From Blautia sp. (GTDB taxonomy: Bacteria; Bacillota; Clostridia; Lachnospirales; Lachnospiraceae): 64,000 bases of DNA. Below the pieces are notes generated by a model. It saw only the letters and a list, made by a program, of their open reading frames with translations, did no database searches and was not told the DNA's origin. The stretch covers positions 1-64,000 of the forward strand of contig JALEJS010000002.1 of NCBI GenBank assembly GCA_022769545.1, in the 5' to 3' direction. The position numbers and the translations under genes are program-made. Shown in pieces: positions 55,779 to 64,000 of the stretch (position 1 is the first letter of the stretch; the number at the start of each line of letters is the position of its first letter).

Positions 55779-56570
55779 ATGAAACGAACGATTTTTACCT
55801 TTGCAGGAAGAGCTCTGGCTCTTCCTGCAATTCTGATTTTACTGACGATCCTTCCGTGGGAGACCTGTTGTGCGGCGGAACCGGTTACGGTCTGTATCCT
55901 TGATTCCGGCTGCGGCGAGGACGATGCCGAAGGAGAGAGCTTTCTGGGTGATCCTGACGATCTGACAGATTCCATCGGCCACGGCACCCGCATCTGCTCA
56001 CTGGTGCGCAGCGGCGCGCCGGAGGCGAAGGTTATCATGCTCAAGTGCTTTGAATCGCAGGATACCGTAAATGAAGAGGCCATCATTTCCGCACTGCATG
56101 CTGCTGTGGATACGTATCACGCCGATGTCATCAACATGAGCTGGACGCTGGCAGACAAAAGCGATGCGCTTCATGAAGCCATTCTCCACGCCAGTGATCA
56201 GGGCGCTGTCCTCGTTGCCTGCACCGGCAATCTGAGTCTGAGCACCGGTCTCGGTACCGTCGCTTATCCAGCCGCATGGGACGAAGTCATCGGAGTCGCG
56301 GGAGTGGACCTGAACGATGCAGGGGAGCCGCAGACCAGCCTGTGGTATCTTTACGGAGAAGCTGTCGATTTCTGTGCCCGCAGCGACTGCGGTGATGACA
56401 AAGGCTCATCCTATGCCGCCGCCCGTGTCTCCGGCCTGATTGCCGCTGCTCTTTCGAACGGCGCGGAGCCCTCACGGATTGTCGAACACCTCGCAGAGAA
56501 TGTGCAGGATATGGGCGATCCCGGTTATGACGAGCGGTTTGGCTGGGGGTATCTGGAAACCGAACCATGA
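55779..56570 (+). CDS. Small secreted subtilisin-like (S8) serine protease
   Basis: A 263-residue protein with a signal peptide (ALALPAILILLTILPWETCC) and a compact S8 catalytic domain. The triad is Asp42 (CILDSG), His68 (IGHGTRI) and Ser211 (GSSYAAARVSG); Asn151 in ACTGN is the oxyanion residue. The usual GTSMAAP is GSSYAAA. There is no propeptide or extra domain. It lies 59 bp after the giant gene, so processing or release of the giant protein is a natural guess. A terminator follows at 56601. Confidence 0.88.
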   Translation: MKRTIFTFAGRALALPAILILLTILPWETCCAAEPVTVCILDSGCGEDDAEGESFLGDPDDLTDSIGHGTRICSLVRSGAPEAKVIMLKCFESQDTVNEEAIISALHAAVDTYHADVINMSWTLADKSDALHEAILHASDQGAVLVACTGNLSLSTGLGTVAYPAAWDEVIGVAGVDLNDAGEPQTSLWYLYGEAVDFCARSDCGDDKGSSYAAARVSGLIAAALSNGAEPSRIVEHLAENVQDMGDPGYDERFGWGYLETEP

Positions 56571-56600
56571 TCAAATAATAGAATAGAGAGCAATTTCCAA

Positions 56601-56631
56601 GGCATCAACCCTGAAAAGTTGGTGCCTTTTT
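56601..56631 (+). terminator. Intrinsic terminator after the protease gene
   Basis: GGCATCAAC (56601-56609) pairs with GTTGGTGCC (56618-56626), one G-T pair, followed by TTTTT. It ends cassette copy 1; copy 2 similarity starts at 56671. Confidence 0.85.
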
Positions 56632-56680
56632 GCTGTATGGCTTTACGGTAACTTCACTGCGGCAGGGAGAAATCTGAGAA

Positions 56681-56709
56681 TTGATTTTTACATATCGTTA
56701 TGGTATGTT
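56681..56709 (+). promoter_or_regulatory. Promoter of cassette copy 2
   Basis: TTGATT (56681-56686), 17 bp, TATGTT (56704-56709), with the same CATATCGTTATGG spacer end and downstream AACGGTTGGT as at 45106-45155. The -10 is weaker than in copy 1. Confidence 0.5.
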
Positions 56710-56749
56710 TTATTCAGAACAAACGGTTGGTGAAGGGGGGAGTGATAAA

Positions 56750-57390
56750 GTGGCGAATTATACAGAAGAACAATGGAATGCCAAGAAAGAAGAACTGATG
56801 GAAAAATGTTTTGACTGTTTTGCAGAACATGGCTTACACGGAACCGGCATTCGTGTATTGGCAAACGAATGCGGATTTAATCATACAAAGCTTTATACCT
56901 ATTTTAAGGATCTGGATGATCTGATCATCCAGTCCACCGAATATTGTATGAGGTGGAAGCGGATTTTATGGCGAAAGCTCCGGTGAATGTGCCGGATTTA
57001 TGGCGGTTTATCGATGAGATCCCATATTGGACGGCAGAAAAACACGGAAAGAAATACAGATTGATGTATCAGGTGTATACACACCCGAAATACAGGGCGT
57101 ACGGTCAGAAATTTTTTGCAGGATTAGACAGGCGTTATGCCGAATACGCCAGGTCACTGGAGGGGAAACTGGGTATTCCTTATCAGAAGCTGGTAGCGTT
57201 AATTTTTATTCTGATTCGGGCCTGTGTACATTACGCATTGTTTGAGGACGAATTTTATCTGAAAGCACAGATCGGTGTTCTGAAAGAAAGTCTTATGATG
57301 TTTATCGAAAAGTATGACTGCAGTGAAGCGGCAGAACAGAGTGAGAAAACAATAGGGCCGACAATGAAAGAAAATACAGGAGTTAATTAG
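56750..57390 (+). pseudogene. TetR-like regulator, copy 2, frameshifted
   Basis: GTG 56750 begins VANYTEEQWNAKKEELMEKC, closely matching copy 1. After STEYCM the DNA reads TGTATGAGGTGGAAG, where copy 1 has TGTATGAGTAAGGTGGAAG. The four missing bases shift the frame, and translation ends at 56986. The other frame continues with DFMAKAPVNVPDLWRF to 57390, close to copy 1 throughout. The helix-turn-helix would still be made; the ligand and dimer domain would be lost. Confidence 0.9.
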
Positions 57391-57391
57391 A

Positions 57392-57540
57392 ATGCTGACA
57401 GATGAACAGTTATATGATCGATATTTTTCCGGGGAACGTCAGGTTGCAGAACAACTGGTAGAACGATACGGATGGTTATTTCAAATAATTGCTTTAAAGC
57501 ATATCTTTATAAAACAGCTCGTAATTTGTCTCTTCCGGCA
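57392..57540 (+). pseudogene. Sigma-factor gene, copy 2, with two deletions
   Basis: The first 27 codons (MLTDEQLYDRYFSGERQVAE then QLVERYG) match copy 1. The DNA then jumps from the equivalent of 45899 to 46000, a 100-bp loss that breaks the frame and removes region 2. A second gap, from about 46057 to 46420 of copy 1, removes all of region 4 and joins the remnant directly to the promoter block. It cannot encode a working sigma factor. Confidence 0.9.
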
Positions 57541-57542
57541 GG

Positions 57543-57617
57543 AAAATTTTTATAAAAAAACTTTTTTGGTGAAAGGATTTTCCATTTCCTGACTTTTATT
57601 TTATAGAAGAATTATGT
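57543..57617 (+). promoter_or_regulatory. Conserved putative sigma target block, copy 2
   Basis: Second copy of the block at 46426-46500, with a one-base insertion in the TGACTTTTATTTTATAG segment and a few substitutions. The TGAAAG to TGAC spacing (14 bp) is unchanged. It survived although the sigma gene that abutted it was deleted. Confidence 0.55.
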
Positions 57618-57731
57618 TTTCATATAATTTAAATCGAACGTACGTACGCGAGATTTATTATTACTCACCGCTCATATTATATAGAAATGGGAGTCTTCTT
57701 CGACTGAGAAAACAGATGGGAGGAATAAGGG

Positions 57732-60700
57732 ATGAAGAAAAAGAGAATCAAACAATGGATTGCCGTGCTTCTGACAGTAGTCATGATCTTTCAGACTGTT
57801 GGAAATGTTGTACTGGCACAGCCCCAGACTTCAGATGAAACAGTGGGGCAGGTACAGGAAGCTCAGGAGCAGACGGAAACAGGTTCTGACGAAGCAGAGA
57901 AGGAACTGGTACTTCCTGACAGAGTAGCAGGCTGGTCACAGGATTATGAAACAGCAGCTACGCAGGAAGAAGCGGATGCACTGCGTAATCAGAAGGAAGA
58001 TGTGAATCTTCTGATTACAGCGAAAGAATGTGAGCTGTCTGGATTAAAGTATGGCGAAATCGTAACAGCGTCATGTGAGCGTCTGGACTTATCAGATGTG
58101 ACAGGCAAGCTGTTAAGTGTGAACGGCAGTGCAGAGATTAAACTGAAAAGCACAGAGCTGGAACAGTTGTTCCTTAATGCCGGGGAAGCCGAATGCATCA
58201 GCCTGTATGCAGATATCGACACGAAAATTCCGGAAATCATTCTGGAAGGCAGTGGGGATGTGGTTATTGAAGGAAATGCGGCTCTTGGCATGGTTCGTGT
58301 AAGTAAACCGATGGAGCAGCTGACAGTCAGAGCCACCTGTTCTGTGTTAAATGAATCCGGTCAGAATCTGAAGCTGGAAAAACCGGATGGAAATACAGAA
58401 GAACTGCAAGCCGGACAGCAGAAAGAACTGGTACTTTCTTCCTATATCATTACATTTATGGCAGACGGAGAAGTTTATCAGACTCTGACTGCAAAACCGG
58501 GAGAGACGATTGCATATCCGGAAACCAATCCGGAAAAAGAGGGAAGTATTTTTACCACCTGGTATAAGGATGAAAAATATACAGAAGCCTGCTCTCAGTT
58601 TGATGTGGTAGAAAAAGAGGAGACGCTGTATGCCAGATTTGTGGATGAGGCAGATGCGATAAAGATCACCTTTGATACGATGGGTGGAAGAAAGCTGGAA
58701 CCGCAGATTCTGGCAAAAGGCGAATCTCTGCTCACCAGATCCGTATCAGAGATATATACAGAAAAAGAAGGATATACATTTGGAGGATGGTGTAAGGATC
58801 CGGAATGTACCGAAGCTGTTTCCTATAGTGATCCTCTGGAAGAGTCTCAGACGTTATATGCTTATTTTGTCTCCAATGAAGCGCAGGAAGTTGAAAAAGA
58901 CGGTACGTCAACAGAGCTGAAAGATTTTGACTGGCAGGATAAAATTGCGCTTCGCACCGATGAAAAGATGTCTCCGGAAGAAGTCATGGAGAATGTAAAA
59001 GTGGAGGCCAGTACCGGTGCGCTGGAGCCGAAACTGGAACTGGAAGAGACCGAGGACGAATATCTTCTGTATGGTGCCTATTATGAAAAGGACGGAGAAG
59101 CCGGTCTGGAACCAGGTGCAACCTTTAGTGTGATTTTATCCGGCGGAGTGCATTTTGCGGATTATCCGGATGAGACAGATACTGCAGTGGTATCCGTATA
59201 CAAAGAACGGGTTGAGATCGTGGGATTTTCAGAAGATATTTCCTACGTACTCTGGGATGATGTGCTGGAATATACGCCAGTGGTTGCATCAGAAGAAAAC
59301 GATCTGTCTGTGGAAGAAGAGATGATGTCGGAAGACGAAAGCGAGCCGGATGACGAAGCTGAGCCGGAAGATGAAAAAGAACCGGAAGACGAAGACGAGT
59401 CGGAAGATGAAAGTGAGTCCGAAGACAAAGCTGAGCCGGAAGACGAAACGGAGGAATTTCGGACAGAAGGTGAGACAGATTCTGACGGAGAAAACGCTCA
59501 GGAATGGGAAGATGCGCCGTACATACCAGGAGAGCTTCTCGTAAAGCAGGGTACCTCCTATCAGGTGGGAGATATTGTTGCATTCTACGATGGAGAGATC
59601 GGAAGAGATGAGAAAAGCATCGACGCATATACAGAAGGTTCGCTGGATGGCTATGTTCTGTTTGCACAGATTTTGAGTGCAGAAGAAACGGAAGATGGGA
59701 TCCGGCTGACTTATGGATATGCCAGTCCGGAGGATTACCTGTCAGATCTTGATGTGCATGTATCAGATGACGTGGAAATGGAAGAACAGTTATCTGATGA
59801 AGATCTGGAAGTACTGACATCCAGACTGTCCAGACAGGTGGAAGAGAACGAAGAGCTGAAGGCACAGATGCTGGTAGCAGTGATGAGTGCTCCGGAAACC
59901 CAGGGTATGCTGGACGATATGTATGGAGAAGGCGTGTATTCCCTGGCTGCCATGACAGCTACCTTAACCCCGGGCAAACCGACGGTAAGACTGTCTGTAT
60001 CAGGAAGCGGCGTATCGGCGACGATCAGTATTGCTGCTACGGCAACCATCCGCAACAATGGAAAGGTTATGCTGCAGGTTCAGCCGAAGCTGTCCTTTAC
60101 GCAGGAGCTTTCCGTTTCCACAAATGTGGATGGCGGTAAGGTATGGATTGATATGTCTGTATCGATTCGCTCAACCACGAAGATAGAACTTACGGTAACA
60201 GCTTCTACCGGCGGAAAATTTAACGTATTTTCCAAGGCGGAAGATGCACTGTCAGAAATCGTAAAACCGGAAGGCATTGCTTCAGACTCTTATGAGACCA
60301 TTGATTCGTCGGTAGCCGATCTGATGGATACCATGAATTCAATTATGTCCACATCTCTGAAATACAATGATATTTTTGATGTGCTTCTTCTGAATCTGAA
60401 GTATTCTTTCTATGGAATTATCACCGTAGGATTTGAAGTACATCTGGTGGGACAGATTGGTGTGCTGGCAACCTTCGGCGTGGAGATTGTGGCAAAGAGC
60501 GGAGAACGCATCGGATTTAAGTATAATTTCCTGAAATTTAAAGGAAGCTCCTATACGGAAAAATTAGAGAGCAGTGTGACGAATAACATTTATCTGATTG
60601 GTAAAGTCGGTGTCCGGGTGGGACTGAGACTGGTTCTGTCGGTCACTTTGTGTGGAATTGCAACTGCGTCGATTTCCGGAAGTCTGTATGCCTATGCAGA

Positions 60701-63700
60701 ATTGTCGGGTCTGTTCTTTAATACGACCAATTTACTGACCGGATCCAATACGAATCTGGGAGCACTGAGATTTGAAGTCGGTATCGATGTGGTGGTGACG
60801 CTGGGATTAAAGGTAAAACTGATTATCAAGACTATCCGGAAAAACTGGACGGTCTATACCGGCAGATGGCCGCTGTGGTCGAAATCCGTATCCAGTACAT
60901 TAAGCTATGTGAATGAAGAAAAACTGAAAGAACAGTGGAAAGCACAGGCAGCTAAGGCAGATAAAAAGACCGTATTCGGATTTGATTACATACCGATGAA
61001 AACCTGGGATCTCATGAGTGGAAAATGTACCGACAGTCAGATCCTGAGCGCAAAGAACAACAATATCAAACTGTCGATAAAAAATCTTGTGGTAAATGGA
61101 GAACCGGTAAAAGAAGGTGCTCTGGAGAATGGACTGTTTAAGGTGGGAGTTGCGTCGAAGGGACAGAATCCGGCTTATATCTATATGGATGAAGCCGTGG
61201 CAGCAGAACTGCTGTGCGAGACGGCAGAGCTGGATATTGTACTGACCTATGAAAATAACAGCTCTTCTGCGCTGGTGAAAAAGCAGGAAGTAAGCTTCCA
61301 TCTGAAAAAGAAATGTTCTCTTGCAACAACAACACAAAATGTAAAAGTGGTTCTGAATGACTGGTGTGCAAGACAATGGGGATTGGAGACTGCATCCTGG
61401 GACAATGCGGTTGTATATGAAACCTCCTTCAGTACATCTCATATGCTTGGGCGGGTCTACGAACCGACAGCTACCGGAACATTGAATCTGGGTGAGATTC
61501 TGTCCAGTGTACAGAGCCTTTATCCGGAGATCAGAGAATACACCTGTCAGTGGCAGGAGCCGTCAGAGGCAGGCACTGTGATGCAGTACAGTGTTCCGAG
61601 AGTCAGCAATTTCTGCTATATGACGCCGGAAAACGGAGTGGTAAGATATGACGTATATCCGAAAACGGACTCCTACGATGTCACTTACTGTCTGTATGTG
61701 AGGCGGTTTGAGGGAAATGATGACAGCATCCGTTACCATATTCGCATCAACGACAGATATGAAGAAGACAGCTATGAATTCCAGGTGAAGCCGACAGGCT
61801 ATGATAAGGAGCTGACATTTGCAGAACAGGAGGATGGAACGTATCTTCTGGAAGCACGGCGTAAACAGTTTAACGGCACAGATCGTCCGCTTATGATGGC
61901 CGTCAACGGCGGAGAAGCTGTAAAGACCGGATTTTCTCTGAATGGACGGGAATATCAGCAGGATGTATATTTTGACCTGACACTGGGGAATTCCACGCTG
62001 GGCGTTAAGCTTGGAAATGGTGTGACCGGTTATCAGATTGTAAAACCGGAAAATCTGACAGAAGACGGAATCAGAGCGGGAACGAAGGTGGAACTTCAGG
62101 CAGAACTGGCAGAGGGCTACGGCGGCCTGGAGGTACTCTGTGAGAATACCAATGTGGATTTTAAAGTGGAAGGAAATGTGGTCAGCTTTGTAATGCCGGG
62201 CCAGGATCTGACAATTACACTGTGTGCATATAAGCTTTACAGTGTGACCTATATGTATCATTATGGCGGATATGGAATTTATGATACTGTGTATTATACA
62301 GAGAAAGAAGAAGTGAAAAAGGTTCAGGATCCGGAAATCGAAGGACTGACCTTCCGTGGATGGTATACTTCTCTGGATGCATCAGGCGAACCTTACGAAT
62401 TCGGTCAGAAACTGGAAACAGATATCACCCTTTATGCAGACTGGACCTGTGATGTGACGGTATACTTCTCACCTGCAAAAGGAAAAGCAGTATATCTGAC
62501 CGGAGATGAAAATCAGATGGAAGAACATTTGATTTTTGAAGGCGATACAAATGAATACTATAAATTTACCTATTCCACACTGCGCGTGGGAGAAAAACTT
62601 CTGAATATTCAGATACCGGAATATGACGGCTATCAGTTTATGGATTGGTATACAGATCCACAGTGGACTTCGGAACCGGTGAATCTGGAAACCTATGAAG
62701 TGACCGGTGGAGTGGAACTGTACGCCCGTTGGGCAAAAATGCTTACTGTAACCTTTGATACAAATGACGGATCCGAAAAAACTCTGTGGGAAGAAGTGAC
62801 AGCTTACAGTGGTTATCCGCTTCCTCTTCTGCCGGAAGAACCGCAGAGAGAATGCTATACCTTCACCGGCTGGTATCGCAACCATGCGGCAACGCAGCGA
62901 TTTGATACAGATACGGAGATCATCAATGGCGATCTGACATTATATGCCGGATGGAAGGCAGATGAATATGAAATCACCTACGACCTGGGCGGCGGAGTGA
63001 ATGCACAGAGCAATCCGACTTCCTATACGACGGAAGATTTCTTCTCTCTGGCAGAGCCGACAAGAGAAGGCTATACCTTTGTGGGATGGACAGGAACCGG
63101 TCTGGAGGATGGAATCAGAAAAGACGTGACAGTGGAGGCCGGAAGCAGCGGAGACCGCACGTATACGGCAGTCTGGGAGCCGATTATTTACACGATCAGC
63201 TACAGCAGAATTTATGAATCCACAGAAACGTATCCGGAATCCTATTGTATCGAAAGTGAAAATATTACACTTCCGACACCGGTCAGAGCGGGCTATACCT
63301 TTGAAGGCTGGACGGGAACCGGTCTGGAGCAGATGCAAAAAGAAGTGGTAATCCCCAAGGGTTCCATGGGAGATCGTTCATACACGGCAAACTGGAGCAC
63401 CTCAGATCCGATTCTGAATATTCTGGAAAACGTGGGAATACTGGCTGATCAGAATCCATATGAGACAGAGCTTACAGACTGTCTGCCGGTCGATACGGAT
63501 ATCAACGGGACGATCGATTATGCTTCTGTGAAAGCGTCCCTGGAAGAAAAGGTAGCTGCTTATCTGGAAGAGTTGATTGCAAATGACGAAAAGCTCGGCT
63601 CATACAGCAGCAATCTTGAAATCAGTGCAAAGGTAACCGGCGAGGATTTATCCAGCGATGGAACAAAGCAGAAGTATACGGTTGCGCTGACGGTTGTGTT

Positions 63701-64000
63701 TACGGATGATCAGGGTCAGCAGACCCCACAGGACATCAAGGATTATCAGGCTGCCTTAAAGAAACTGACGGTACAGTGCACGTGGCCGACCGCTTCAAGG
63801 ATTGCTCTGAATCAAACTGTAAATGACAGTGAACTTTCCGATGACGGAGCAGCATCCTCTACCTACAAAGAGCAGCCGGTGACGGTTGCCGGAGTATTTG
63901 ACTGGAAACAATCGGAAAAAGCGAAGGTTCCGTATGGTAAAAATAACGGTACGGATGCTGGAAAGTATACGGCAGTATTCACACCGACACTGTCTGACCG
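57732..64000 (+). CDS. Giant secreted repeat protein, copy 2 (partial, runs off the window)
   Basis: ATG 57732 after AGGAATAAGGG starts MKKKRIKQWIAVLLTVVMIF, a signal peptide. The start and right-edge frames agree over more than 2,080 codons. It parallels copy 1: PEIILEGSGDVVIEGNAALG, InlB-like repeats (TFGGWCKDPEC), an acidic linker near 59320-59500, a shared block ELKAQMLVAVMSAPETQGML, the beta-rich core (about 59950-61500) and more InlB-like repeats (62250-63400), then an MBG-like segment. Its base composition is more AT-rich than copy 1. Identity is mostly at protein level, so the giants diverged far more than the regulator region. Confidence 0.85.
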   Translation, partial: MKKKRIKQWIAVLLTVVMIFQTVGNVVLAQPQTSDETVGQVQEAQEQTETGSDEAEKELVLPDRVAGWSQDYETAATQEEADALRNQKEDVNLLITAKECELSGLKYGEIVTASCERLDLSDVTGKLLSVNGSAEIKLKSTELEQLFLNAGEAECISLYADIDTKIPEIILEGSGDVVIEGNAALGMVRVSKPMEQLTVRATCSVLNESGQNLKLEKPDGNTEELQAGQQKELVLSSYIITFMADGEVYQTLTAKPGETIAYPETNPEKEGSIFTTWYKDEKYTEACSQFDVVEKEETLYARFVDEADAIKITFDTMGGRKLEPQILAKGESLLTRSVSEIYTEKEGYTFGGWCKDPECTEAVSYSDPLEESQTLYAYFVSNEAQEVEKDGTSTELKDFDWQDKIALRTDEKMSPEEVMENVKVEASTGALEPKLELEETEDEYLLYGAYYEKDGEAGLEPGATFSVILSGGVHFADYPDETDTAVVSVYKERVEIVGFSEDISYVLWDDVLEYTPVVASEENDLSVEEEMMSEDESEPDDEAEPEDEKEPEDEDESEDESESEDKAEPEDETEEFRTEGETDSDGENAQEWEDAPYIPGELLVKQGTSYQVGDIVAFYDGEIGRDEKSIDAYTEGSLDGYVLFAQILSAEETEDGIRLTYGYASPEDYLSDLDVHVSDDVEMEEQLSDEDLEVLTSRLSRQVEENEELKAQMLVAVMSAPETQGMLDDMYGEGVYSLAAMTATLTPGKPTVRLSVSGSGVSATISIAATATIRNNGKVMLQVQPKLSFTQELSVSTNVDGGKVWIDMSVSIRSTTKIELTVTASTGGKFNVFSKAEDALSEIVKPEGIASDSYETIDSSVADLMDTMNSIMSTSLKYNDIFDVLLLNLKYSFYGIITVGFEVHLVGQIGVLATFGVEIVAKSGERIGFKYNFLKFKGSSYTEKLESSVTNNIYLIGKVGVRVGLRLVLSVTLCGIATASISGSLYAYAELSGLFFNTTNLLTGSNTNLGALRFEVGIDVVVTLGLKVKLIIKTIRKNWTVYTGRWPLWSKSVSSTLSYVNEEKLKEQWKAQAAKADKKTVFGFDYIPMKTWDLMSGKCTDSQILSAKNNNIKLSIKNLVVNGEPVKEGALENGLFKVGVASKGQNPAYIYMDEAVAAELLCETAELDIVLTYENNSSSALVKKQEVSFHLKKKCSLATTTQNVKVVLNDWCARQWGLETASWDNAVVYETSFSTSHMLGRVYEPTATGTLNLGEILSSVQSLYPEIREYTCQWQEPSEAGTVMQYSVPRVSNFCYMTPENGVVRYDVYPKTDSYDVTYCLYVRRFEGNDDSIRYHIRINDRYEEDSYEFQVKPTGYDKELTFAEQEDGTYLLEARRKQFNGTDRPLMMAVNGGEAVKTGFSLNGREYQQDVYFDLTLGNSTLGVKLGNGVTGYQIVKPENLTEDGIRAGTKVELQAELAEGYGGLEVLCENTNVDFKVEGNVVSFVMPGQDLTITLCAYKLYSVTYMYHYGGYGIYDTVYYTEKEEVKKVQDPEIEGLTFRGWYTSLDASGEPYEFGQKLETDITLYADWTCDVTVYFSPAKGKAVYLTGDENQMEEHLIFEGDTNEYYKFTYSTLRVGEKLLNIQIPEYDGYQFMDWYTDPQWTSEPVNLETYEVTGGVELYARWAKMLTVTFDTNDGSEKTLWEEVTAYSGYPLPLLPEEPQRECYTFTGWYRNHAATQRFDTDTEIINGDLTLYAGWKADEYEITYDLGGGVNAQSNPTSYTTEDFFSLAEPTREGYTFVGWTGTGLEDGIRKDVTVEAGSSGDRTYTAVWEPIIYTISYSRIYESTETYPESYCIESENITLPTPVRAGYTFEGWTGTGLEQMQKEVVIPKGSMGDRSYTANWSTSDPILNILENVGILADQNPYETELTDCLPVDTDINGTIDYASVKASLEEKVAAYLEELIANDEKLGSYSSNLEISAKVTGEDLSSDGTKQKYTVALTVVFTDDQGQQTPQDIKDYQAALKKLTVQCTWPTASRIALNQTVNDSELSDDGAASSTYKEQPVTVAGVFDWKQSEKAKVPYGKNNGTDAGKYTAVFTPTLSD

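Overview
The window looks like chromosomal DNA of a low-to-mid-GC Gram-positive gut anaerobe, most likely a member of Clostridia / Lachnospiraceae. Support: strong AGGAGG-type ribosome sites, sigma-A promoters, a tRNA-Trp T-box leader, many two-component and ABC operons, a stand-alone TrpB2-type tryptophan synthase beta chain, corrinoid-methyltransferase remnants, a bacteriohemerythrin, and giant secreted proteins with InlB/Flg_new-type repeats. I saw no rRNA, tRNA, CRISPR array, transposase or phage gene.

Layout. 1-3.1 kb: end of a uvrA gene, then a TetR-controlled ABC exporter operon with one truncated permease and matching operators in front of the regulator and the operon. 3.4-5.3 kb: a small ABC transporter with an XRE-AbrB fusion regulator. 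5.3-9.7 kb: a response regulator/kinase pair and a three-gene LanFEG/CprABC-like peptide-immunity transporter, each preceded by nearly the same ~70-bp promoter box. 9.7-12.2 kb: a TetR gene inside a perfect 18-bp inverted repeat, rsgA and an acetyltransferase. 12.3-17.4 kb: a decayed XRE regulator, a LytS/YesN-type two-component pair, the debris of a hybrid kinase, and a DrrAB-like ABC pair. 17.6-23.4 kb: a five-domain REC-GGDEF-EAL-REC-GGDEF protein, a hybrid sensor kinase and an acetyltransferase. 23.6-31.7 kb: two MATE exporters and a Na+-dependent NSS symporter on the minus strand. The plus strand there carries a D-lyxose isomerase set between two broken corrinoid-system genes, and a T-box-controlled trpB2. 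31.8-38.3 kb: an OmpR-type two-component pair, a bacteriohemerythrin, an ABC exporter and a PAS-GGDEF-EAL protein. 38.4-45.0 kb: two DUF362 proteins flanking a YtrA-type GntR/ABC operon.

45.1-64.0 kb is the most unusual part. A cassette of TetR-like regulator, sigma-70 family factor, 3,051-residue secreted repeat protein and small subtilisin-like protease is followed head-to-tail by a second copy offset by about 11.6 kb. The second copy's TetR gene has a 4-bp deletion and its sigma gene has two large deletions. Its giant secreted protein gene is open for over 2,000 codons and runs off the window. A ~75-bp block just upstream of both giant genes is nearly identical and lacks a good sigma-A promoter, so the one intact sigma factor may drive both paralogues. 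The two giants share a large beta-rich core domain that I do not recognise. The first ends in a 24-bp minisatellite coding for a Pro-Thr-Glu stalk with no LPxTG signal. This cassette is my best candidate for an undescribed surface or secreted system.
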